From NCBI GenBank assembly GCA_001600355.1, contig BCJU01000018.1, forward strand, positions 2,557 to 21,842: a stretch of DNA of 19,286 nucleotides, in the 5' to 3' direction. A program made the translations under genes and the position numbers. Under the pieces are notes generated by a model, which worked only from the letters and a program-made list of their open reading frames with translations, was not told the origin of the DNA and made no database searches. This DNA is from Meira nashicola (Eukaryota; Basidiomycota; Exobasidiomycetes; Exobasidiales; Brachybasidiaceae). Shown here piece after piece: positions 9,204 through 17,089 of the stretch (position 1 is its first letter; each line of letters starts with the position of its first letter).

Positions 9204-12200
9204 ATGGCTTCCGAAATCAGAGAAGGAGATACATCTGAGAGTCAAGTCGAGATCACCTTGAAGGCTGTAGAGAACTTGCTCAATGGACCAAAACTTCTTT
9301 TTCATGAACGATTTCAACAGTGCGAATACAAGATTACAGAACTGTATGATAAATTCTATCAGCTCGATCAAAATGAATCCCTAGGAATTCGATACCAAGA
9401 CATCAGTAAAAGCGCACAAAGCAGCGTGGATGCATACATTCTGTCGAAACAAGCAAAACTGTCCAACAAAAATACACATCGCAATGGAAATGCAATCTTC
9501 TTTGCCATAAACGACGAAAGGCCCCTATCTTTTCTAGAATCCGAATCAATAACCACGCAGGCAGCAAAGAACGAAAGAAGGAGGAAGGGTATATTGGGAA
9601 TTCTCATTGTTCTACCATACGAGGCAGAACTGACAGAGCAAAGCGTCAAGCTTAACCGAATTATACCATTACTTCAACAAGCTTGCTATTACGATCTCGA
9701 TAAAGCTCGAGTTTCTATGGAAGAAAGGTTTCACAAGTCATTAATTCAATTGAATCGTATAGCGCAGGGCGAAGTGGTGGATAAGCGAACCGGATTTCGT
9801 GCAAAATCGGGATCGATCTTTAATCTTGGTGCAGAAATATTACATCAATCTTTCGAACCTTTCGCAAAGCTTTGTGTTATCTTTGATGCAAGTAGCGTAC
9901 GATATGTTTTCTCTGGCTCTTCTAATTTATCCAGCAATAGCGTTGAAAGCTCAAAGGATAGTGCTGGAAGTAATTGCGTTAGCACAACAGAAGAAATGTC
10001 AAGTACAAAAGATGAACAATCTGACAATGTACAAGAAGCAAAAAACATAGTACCACAATTACCTGAAATCGAAGGCTATGACAGGCATCCGGAGCCTTTT
10101 AGCATGTTTGGCCGCAATGAACATAAAAGAGAAAACTCGTTCGATATTCCTCAATCGTATGTTGCATCGTCAAATTCTATGTATGGTACAGACGTTGGTA
10201 CGTTTATAGACTCTCGTTTTTCAACTGGCAAAGGGCAAGGTTCAATGCCTGAATCTATATCGACAACTTCTGCAGATTTTGAAAATGCTATTCGACAAGT
10301 AGAAAGGTCAGAATACCAAACTCTCGATCTCTTGGCCAAAGGCAGACAAAGTGAATTTGTTAAAGATGATTATAATGGCCCTGATAGTTTACTTGACTTC
10401 CTACCTGCAGCAAGTGGACGGGTGATGTGTTCATTCCCGCAATCTAAACAGAGCGTAACTTTGCTAGGTATGTATGGAGGTGATCAAGAGAAATATAGTA
10501 GGTTAGATGGTAATTTTCTCAGAAGAACTATGGCAGGTTATTTTGCCTCTGCTCGTCAAAGTGGCTTAGCATCTCAAGTTTTTTGTGAAATGGGAGATAG
10601 CACAAAGATGACAGATCAAGGGATGAAGTCTAATTTCCGTCAAGCTCTTGGAGAAAGTGATGAAGACAATGTAATCCTTACGGCTGCTTGTTTTGATAGA
10701 CTTGGACAGCCTGCATTCATGATCGTATTACTCATTCAAGAATCTTCTATCGTTTTTGATCAATTCAGACGTCGAATGATCGAACTCATTGGAACAAGTT
10801 TAACAAATGCAGCTCTACATATACGTGCTGAAGAATTAAGTCAAGCACAAAACATCTTTACTCAAAAGGTCCAACACGAATTACGAACACCCTTACACGG
10901 TATTTTGGGCGTTAATGAGGCTGTATTATATGCTTTACGTCATGCTCAAGATCGTGCAAGTAAAAGTGAAAAACATGAAGGTTGGCTAGAACAAATTGAA
11001 TCACTTTTGACGGAATTGGTCACTCTGACTCACAGCATTACTCATTCAGCTGATGATTTATCTACCCTAATTGACGATCTAGTAGATTTTAGCACACCTT
11101 TTGCAAAGCCTGATTCTTGGCTTGGTATGCCTACAGATTCAAGTCAAGCTCGAGATAAACGTGAAATTTCTTTCCAAGTCTTTCTCTCTATTTTGTCTGT
11201 GGTATCCGAACAAAGATGGCAGTCCCACCTAATCAAACGCGACAGTCCAACAAATACGTCACCTGAACTATTCTTTTGGTTCAATCCTACTTGGAAAGAA
11301 AGTGAATCAAACATAGAAATAAATGTAGAAGCTGTCAGTAGGGTACTTGGTAAGTTGGTAGCAAATGCAATAGAAGCAACGGTAGAAGGTATGGTGCGTA
11401 TCGAAGTTTCCCTTCAAGATGTCAAATTTAACAAAGTTACGGAAAATGTTCCATTGAAAGCAATAAAGCCCGATGAAGCGAAACCTCGCGAGGATAAAAA
11501 GACTCACATTCTAACTATAAAAGTTTTCGATACAGGACATGGTATGTCAAAATCTTTTCTTGCACATCAAATTTTTGAAGCATATCAGAAAGAGGATTTA
11601 GACAGTCCAGGAATTGGTTTATCACTTGCCTTGTGCCGTTCTACTGTGGAGGAAATCGGTGGACATATTGTGGCCGATTCAGAGGAAGGTAAATGGACTG
11701 ACATTTCTGTCTCTTTACCCGTCACTTTGATTGACAAAAAATCAGATTTCGTACAACGAAACCGTCAAGGTAGTTACGCAAGCACAGATACAGCTACACC
11801 AGATTTAAATGTAGCCTTTTGCGGCTGCAAGAATTCTGTCTCGCTTTGTGCTTTACGAAACGATTTACTACAAAAGTTCGGCATGGTAGATGTGACTGAC
11901 GAATTGAATAGAGGTAGAATGGAAAAAGTCGATATACTCTTCATCGTTCCTGATGGACTTACGGATGAGGAGGAGAGTTTTCCTTTTGTCAAGGGTACAT
12001 CGATCTCTTTGTTGACAATCATGCCCATTGATCAACAATGGAAGAAAAGACTCAGCCCAAAAAATAAGGAGTCTCTCGAACAGATTAGTGCGAAAAGTCG
12101 TCATGTGAGAGAAGTGCAAAGGCCTCTTACGTACAAAACTGTTCAAAAATTATTTGGGATTATACGACACTTCTGCTTTCAATCGGCACACAATTCTGTT

Positions 12201-12758
12201 GCATCACCTGATGATAATCCTGTCGTTTCTTCAGATAAGATTAATGTCGAAACAAGCTCTGTCGAAGAGTCAAGCACTGAACAAGGAATACGAAATCCAT
12301 TTGAAGAAACGTTTTCAGCTGCCTCATCGGTCAGATCATTCAAAGTTCTGGTAGTGGAAGATAATCCGATTAACACGAAAATTATTACTGCTTTACTTAG
12401 ACGAGCAGAAATTGATTTCATCGAAGCAGTTGATGGCGAACAAGGAGTAGAAATGTTTAAGCAAGAATTACCTGCTCTAGTTTTATTAGATATCAATATG
12501 CCAAAGATGAATGGATTTGATGCTGCAATAGCAATGCGCGCACATCCTTCGCCCTATCAACATCATATTGCTGCTGTTACAGCTTTNAGTTCGGAAGTGG
12601 ATCGTGCTCGTGGATTTGAGGCAGGAATGGATGCTTGGTATACAAAACCTATGCGAATGGCTAGATTGATAGAAGAAATAAAAAGGGTTCGAGATGCTCA
12701 AAACAAATTATCCTTTAATTTCTCAGATCAGCAAAACTTTTCACCGCCTTTATCATAG
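9204..12758 (+). CDS. Hybrid histidine kinase (GAF-like sensor, HisKA, HATPase, receiver), 1184 aa, intronless
   Basis: Sensor part, about 1-540: a GAF-like fold seems split by a low-complexity Ser/Glu-rich insert at about 236-380. One half includes CVIFDASSVRYVF near 225; the other includes LTAACFDRLGQPAF near 500. The dimerisation domain carries the H-box QHELRTPLHGILG with phospho-acceptor H558. The ATPase domain has N-box N721 (ANAIEA), G1 box DTGHGM from D776 and G2 box SPGIGLSLA. The receiver starts near 1046 with acidic pair E1052/D1053, phospho-acceptor D1096 (LLDINMPKMNG), T1126 and K1148 (TKPMRM). All catalytic positions are present. There are no membrane helices or signal peptide, so it is probably a cytosolic sensor that passes phosphate to a separate HPt protein such as Ypd1. 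An N at 12587 makes codon 1128 Leu or Phe; Leu is usual there. I do not assign a fungal HHK class. The signal sensed is unknown. Confidence 0.93.
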   Translation: MASEIREGDTSESQVEITLKAVENLLNGPKLLFHERFQQCEYKITELYDKFYQLDQNESLGIRYQDISKSAQSSVDAYILSKQAKLSNKNTHRNGNAIFFAINDERPLSFLESESITTQAAKNERRRKGILGILIVLPYEAELTEQSVKLNRIIPLLQQACYYDLDKARVSMEERFHKSLIQLNRIAQGEVVDKRTGFRAKSGSIFNLGAEILHQSFEPFAKLCVIFDASSVRYVFSGSSNLSSNSVESSKDSAGSNCVSTTEEMSSTKDEQSDNVQEAKNIVPQLPEIEGYDRHPEPFSMFGRNEHKRENSFDIPQSYVASSNSMYGTDVGTFIDSRFSTGKGQGSMPESISTTSADFENAIRQVERSEYQTLDLLAKGRQSEFVKDDYNGPDSLLDFLPAASGRVMCSFPQSKQSVTLLGMYGGDQEKYSRLDGNFLRRTMAGYFASARQSGLASQVFCEMGDSTKMTDQGMKSNFRQALGESDEDNVILTAACFDRLGQPAFMIVLLIQESSIVFDQFRRRMIELIGTSLTNAALHIRAEELSQAQNIFTQKVQHELRTPLHGILGVNEAVLYALRHAQDRASKSEKHEGWLEQIESLLTELVTLTHSITHSADDLSTLIDDLVDFSTPFAKPDSWLGMPTDSSQARDKREISFQVFLSILSVVSEQRWQSHLIKRDSPTNTSPELFFWFNPTWKESESNIEINVEAVSRVLGKLVANAIEATVEGMVRIEVSLQDVKFNKVTENVPLKAIKPDEAKPREDKKTHILTIKVFDTGHGMSKSFLAHQIFEAYQKEDLDSPGIGLSLALCRSTVEEIGGHIVADSEEGKWTDISVSLPVTLIDKKSDFVQRNRQGSYASTDTATPDLNVAFCGCKNSVSLCALRNDLLQKFGMVDVTDELNRGRMEKVDILFIVPDGLTDEEESFPFVKGTSISLLTIMPIDQQWKKRLSPKNKESLEQISAKSRHVREVQRPLTYKTVQKLFGIIRHFCFQSAHNSVASPDDNPVVSSDKINVETSSVEESSTEQGIRNPFEETFSAASSVRSFKVLVVEDNPINTKIITALLRRAEIDFIEAVDGEQGVEMFKQELPALVLLDINMPKMNGFDAAIAMRAHPSPYQHHIAAVTAXSSEVDRARGFEAGMDAWYTKPMRMARLIEEIKRVRDAQNKLSFNFSDQQNFSPPLS

Positions 12759-13388
12759 ATGTAGGATTAAAAAAGGTATGATGGATGGTGTGGGGAGGAG
12801 GTGTATTTATTACGATATACATGTACATAATAGTTTTACACTGCATAAATTATGTATTATATGAATTTGATCAAAAAGTTTATCTGTGAACAATTTTTAT
12901 AACCCTTGATCATAGAAGCGGCCCAACCGCCAAAAACACTAAAGGAGAATTTCGCAATGCCGCCTTTGAGAGGGAAAGGAATGAGCATTCCACTTATAGG
13001 AGGACTATACCGCTTTAGGGTGATATATTTTTCAACACAGTTTGTGAAAAAGTAATCATTACCGTTTTACGAAAAGGGTTATCATTAACATCTCCAATTG
13101 CTACGTACTTTGCTAATTTGTTTGACCTTTAATCCTAACGAAACCTTGATCGTCAATAGCTTCACTATCAGCTTTGGCTACAAGCTGAGAAGAAGGTTTT
13201 GTTCTGATTGCATTAAAAATTAAATCAGTAGAAATATTCTTGCCTTTTTTGTGTTTCAGGAATGCTTAGCTATTTAATCTGCTTCTTTTATAATTTCTAT
13301 CAGCGTTCGTCTTCGATGATGTGCAATGATTATATAAAAATTAAGATGTGATATTAGAGGAAAAAAATGAGCTAGTTATTACATTAAA
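12759..13388. other. Convergent intergenic region between the kinase and the Sec14-like gene
   Basis: Both flanking genes end here, so 3' ends and terminators are expected. A 33-codon plus-strand frame (ATG at 12958) has no supporting feature. On the minus strand, 13113-13265 is open for 50 codons and looks fairly protein-like but has no start codon; it is treated as a finding, not a gene. No transposon or RNA gene is recognised. Confidence 0.5.
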
Positions 13389-14525
13389 TCAATATATCTT
13401 CAATTGTCCATTCGTCCATTCAGCTGGCTCTTTTGGCATTTCTTCCATTGCTATAAGGTCAACAAACTCCTTGCAAAGCTTTGGCTCATCTTCATAAATC
13501 CAATCTAAATCACCTCCATAAACTTTTGGTAAATCTTTAGGATCAACAAGATTAAGTAAATAACCATTTTGTAAATCTTTCGTAGAAACGATAAACATTT
13601 TATCACGTGTATTTTTATCTAACCATTGTTTTATAAAATTCCAAATTGTTGCAAAAAAAGAAGGAACGTTTACTAACGCAGTTTTACCTAAAGTTTCCGG
13701 AAAATGAGAAGAATTAAGTTGAGATGCTTGACCGAGATGATTACGTAATTTCCATAAAAGACCTAAAGACATTCCCTGAAAGTCTACTATCGTTGTCACA
13801 TTTTCGATCGTTGGTATATTTTCTTCTTTTTGATCTTCTTGTGCGGTAGAGCTTTCTTTTGCAAATAAGTCCACTGACATTGGTAGATATAGTTTTAGCA
13901 AACACTCAGAAAGAATTGAGCTGGAGGAGAGGATATTTAGTAAAAGAAACTGTAAAGTATTTATAAAATGATACTTACATCAATTCTAACTTTCTTTTGG
14001 GTGTAATTGCATCAATTTCCGGTAGTCGTTTACCTAATGAGCCTGGTCTATAAACGAAAAGAGGTGAACCATATTTATCTCTTCTACCTGTAAAGCGGGT
14101 ATAATGACCTCTTGCGATATGTAACTCTTCAGACGATATAGAACGATAATTACGTTCAATTTCCACCTCTTTACGCCAAACATCAGTCTTTGAGAATTGT
14201 TCAATTGCATCGTGCACGTTGAAAGATCTAACACGAAGGAATCGACTGAAAAATGGACAAAAAGATAAGAATGGGTGCACTTCTTTTTTTATAAGAATAC
14301 TACTCACAGTATCGTTTTATCGTCAAACCAACTTTCCTCTTTTGATTTTAAGCCTATATTCTCATTGACATACTGTTTAAATTCGTAATATGCTGATAAC
14401 TGATCATCATCTAAACTACCAAAGAATCCCGGAGCTGCTTCAATTTGAAGAGCATCGTTTTGTTCTACGTTCCCATTCGTTGTCATTGCTATTGGTGTGT
14501 TTTTAGGATGATTAAGTTCTGTCAA
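13389..14525 (-). CDS. Sec14-like CRAL-TRIO lipid-transfer protein (3 exons, 338 aa)
   Basis: Exons are 14308-14525, 13979-14245 and 13389-13920. The introns are 14246-14307 (GTGAGT...CAG, 62 bp) and 13921-13978 (GTAAGT...CAG, 58 bp). The first junction rebuilds DDKTILRFLRVRSFNV, the classic CRAL-TRIO N-terminal helix. The second gives RKLELISILSECLLKLYLP. An earlier CAG at the second site would hit a stop at once, which fixes the acceptor. The lipid-binding domain runs from about 125 to 320: TGRRDKYGSPLFVY, VDFQGMSLGLLWKL, FPETLGKTALVNVP and LPKVYGGDLDW are all recognisable. It ends MPKEPAEWTNGQLKIY, a normal family end. A 15-20-residue acidic insert (ESSTAQEDQKEEN) before VDFQG seems unusual. 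Family members move phosphatidylinositol, phosphatidylcholine or other lipids between membranes. There is no membrane segment, so it is probably cytosolic. Ligand unknown. Confidence 0.92.
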
Positions 14526-15001
14526 AGGCTTCTTTTATATGCACTTTGAACAGATATGCATGATCTGGTAAATCTAAAATTAAAACTCTCGGTTTTATCT
14601 CCGACTAGCGCCCTTACACAAATAAAAACCGGTTTTTTTTGCATGGAGTTAGAAACATGTCATTTTAAACCAGTATTCATTTTTTTTTTTCTTCTTCTAA
14701 GCGGGCATATGCGGCGGTGCAAAAATGTTTAAACATGCAATTATGTATGTCTCAAGCTCTCAGCCCACATTTATTCCATATAGCTAAAAATGAAGCAACA
14801 CCCTTCAGGGCGTGTACATGCATGCATAAGCGCGGTTAAAATATGGCCAGCCTAGTTAGGGTTAGGATATAATTTTCAGCGGAAACCTGTGGATCCAAAA
14901 TATTAAAGAATAGTCTATTGCTTTCGAAATTAGTACAAAAAAAAATCTCTCTATTGTCTAATTGTATTGATTGATGTATGAGATCAATTCTATAAATTCT
15001 A
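14526..15001. other. Intergenic upstream of the Sec14-like gene
   Basis: This should include the Sec14-like promoter and the 3' flank of the first GNAT gene. Visible items are T-runs at about 14633-14640 and 14681-14691, a 10-bp palindrome ATGCATGCAT at 14818-14827, and GCGCCCTTACA at 14608-14618. The last recurs in reverse orientation upstream of the neighbouring GNAT gene. No gene is supported. Confidence 0.5.
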
Positions 15002-15676
15002 TCACTTTTGTCCAAGGAAGGACTGCATAAAAATCTCAACGGCTTTAGCATCCCAGACAAGAAGGGTGGCAGTGATATTGATTGATCCTGCCTAATTAAT
15101 TAGAAAATGAAGGAGAAGAAGAGAATGATCAGTTGGGTAACTTACCATAAAGCACAAATTAACAAATAAACTTACATTCCATTCATGTTCTTGAACGGGA
15201 AGAGCGCCGATTCTTTTATAGAAAGTTGTTATGCTTGGATTACCTTTTAGAGTCAATATACCAACAGAATCTTGACCAAGGGAAAAGGTATTATTATCAA
15301 GTGCTTGTTGAATGATGTTTCCTAGTAAATGTTTACCAACACCTTTTCCTTGAATCTGATTACTAACAAAGTAACATAATATTTCAGATTGACAATCAAT
15401 ATCTTTAAAATAAGGCTTTTTTGGTCCAAATTCTATATATCCTACAACTTGATTTGTTTTAGGATCGATTGCCATACTTGAAAGAGTTGTAGGATTACTC
15501 AAACTCTTTTGCCTAATTCCATAATAATCTACAGGAAAGATATCTGATGCATAATATTCTTGNGGTCCAAGCTTTAATGTTCGTGTAAATGCATAACGAA
15601 TACAACCGACTACAAAATCAGTAANTACACTCAAATCTTCCGTCTCAGCTTTTCTATAAATGAGTGTATCAGCCAT
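15002..15676 (-). CDS. GNAT N-acetyltransferase, tandem copy A (2 exons, 196 aa)
   Basis: Exons are 15176-15676 (167 codons) and 15002-15091, with an 84-bp phase-0 intron at 15092-15175 (GTAAGT...TAG). The acetyl-CoA-binding motif A is QGKGVGKHLL, preceded by the strand EILCYFV. The later FYKRIGA fits the usual GNAT motif B. The second exon adds ITATLLVWDAKAVEIFMQSF, which has a close counterpart in copy B and so confirms the splice. An N at 15563 falls in CCN and is still Pro. An N at 15625 leaves codon 18 as NTT, Ile in the paralogue. About 47% of exon-1 residues match copy B without gaps (hand count, 79 of 167, taking CCN as Pro). GNATs transfer acetyl from acetyl-CoA to an amine; the substrate here is unknown. 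No signal peptide, so likely cytosolic. Confidence 0.88.
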
Positions 15677-15806
15677 AACTATGATGTCGTGTGCGAGTGA
15701 AAGAGGAGGTAATGAGGGAATGATGCAAACGAGAAAAAAAAGCTTTAAATTAGAAGAATGAGTTTAAGTTTTTATCGGAAGATTATGACTCGTCCACACC
15801 AATTAA

Positions 15807-15817
15807 TGTAAGGGCGC
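15807..15817 (-). promoter_or_regulatory. GCGCCCTTACA element upstream of GNAT copy A (tentative)
   Basis: On the minus (sense) strand this reads GCGCCCTTACA, about 130-140 bp upstream of the GNAT A start. The identical 11-mer lies on the plus strand at 14608-14618 upstream of the Sec14-like gene, and the related ACGCGCCC lies upstream of GNAT B near 16768. It may be a factor-binding site or coincidence. Confidence 0.25.
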
Positions 15818-15935
15818 GTCGCGTACCCTTCCCCGCCTGCAAGCTGCCAACGTCAACCATTTACGGGCCCTTTTTTCCTTCCGACATGAGTCATTACCAA
15901 ACATTTTAAAAAGATCACATAAAGGTGTCTATACA

Positions 15936-16635
15936 TTATTTGTTTGCCGGAAGACCAAGATACGATTTCATAAAAGTCTCAATAGATTTAGCTTCCCAAA
16001 TTAGAAGCACCGTTGGCAAAATCGAGAGAGCCGATGGGCCTCTCTTTTTGAATCGTGCAAGGGGAGATAAGATTTAATAAATNTCATCAGCGTTTATTCT
16101 CCCTTCTTGACTTGATATAAAAAGCANAACTTACAGAAAATTTCAAATATTTTGCAGTTACCATTCCTATTTTTTCGTAAAAAGCGGTCACAGTTTGGCT
16201 ACCTTCCATGGTCATTACTCCAATACTATCTTGACCAATCGTAAATGCTCCTGATTCATGTCCTTCTTGAATGACAGTAGATAATAAGTATTTTCCTACA
16301 CCTTTACCTTGAGATTTTGGATCGACAAAGTAACAAAGAATTTCATATTCGCAATTCAGATCATCGAAATATATATTCTTTGGGCCAAATTCGATATATC
16401 CTACGATTATGTTTGATATCGGATCAATTGCTATCCTTGATATAGTTGTAGGTTTTTCTAAAGTTTTTTGTCTAGTTATCAAATAATCTTCTTCGTGTTT
16501 CTTTGATAAAATATATTCTTGAGGTCCAATTTGTTGTTTTACAGTGAATGTATGACGAATTACTCCAATAGCAAAATTCGTAATTATATTTGCATCGTCT
16601 ATCGTTGCTTTTCGATAAATAATATTGACAGTCAT
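15936..16635 (-). CDS. GNAT N-acetyltransferase, tandem copy B (2 exons, 202 aa)
   Basis: Exons are 16135-16635 (167 codons, the same length as in copy A) and 15936-16043. The 91-bp phase-0 intron at 16044-16134 starts GTAAGT at the same aligned position as in copy A. The acceptor AAAAAG is poor, but it is the first AG after a branch-like GCTGAT. It also gives the frame LLIWEAKSIETFMKSYLG, parallel to copy A's LLVWDAKAVEIFMQSFLG. Motif A is QGKGVGKYLL, and YIEFGPK plus EILCYFV are shared with copy A. Ns at 16083 and 16127 lie in the intron. Copy B starts 259 bp beyond the start of copy A's gene, in the same orientation, so this is a tandem duplication that has since diverged. If the intron were kept, the protein would end after 15 unrelated residues. 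Substrate unknown. Confidence 0.86.
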
Positions 16636-17089
16636 GTCGGTATATTTTATATTCTATTCTCTAGAGTTATCAAAGTGGAAAGAGGGACAAGATCAAGAAG
16701 TAAGCTGAATCAATACGAGTTTAAAGCTCTTTCTCTTAATCTGACGTCCATTCCGGCGGTTGAGCTCACGCGCCCGCTTTTATTTATGTTTGCCGGTACG
16801 GGCCATTTCTTTATCTCCTACGGACCTGCATTCTTCCATTTGGCCCGATTTGTGACATGAACTGAATAATAGCTTAGAAATCCCTTCACACAAGGTAGAG
16901 AACCTCAAAGTGTTGCTTTTTGATGCGAAATTGATGTTTGGGTCTTATCAAGCAAACAAGAGCAATCACAGAGGAAAAGCAGGTTTTGAGAGAGAGAAAA
17001 TTGATATCATTAAATTTTTTTAACAGCAAAACAATGCTATGCTGTATATTCGTGACAAATTCATGTCCAGACCGTAAAGGAAGCCAAGA
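16636..17089. other. Intergenic upstream of GNAT copy B and downstream of the CobW gene
   Basis: This should carry the GNAT B promoter. A GC-richer patch at about 16740-16810 includes ACGCGCCC, some 135 bp upstream of the start. An open plus-strand frame (16519-16860) overlaps the GNAT gene in antisense and has no recognisable content. Nothing else is supported. Confidence 0.5.

Noticed and set aside
9126..12701. Several 60-105-codon antisense and off-frame ORFs within the kinase gene
   Set aside because: All lie over a continuous, domain-rich 1184-codon frame and are shadows.
16519..16860. 113-codon plus-strand frame over the 5' end of GNAT copy B
   Set aside because: Its first part is antisense to a clear coding exon and the rest has no recognisable feature.
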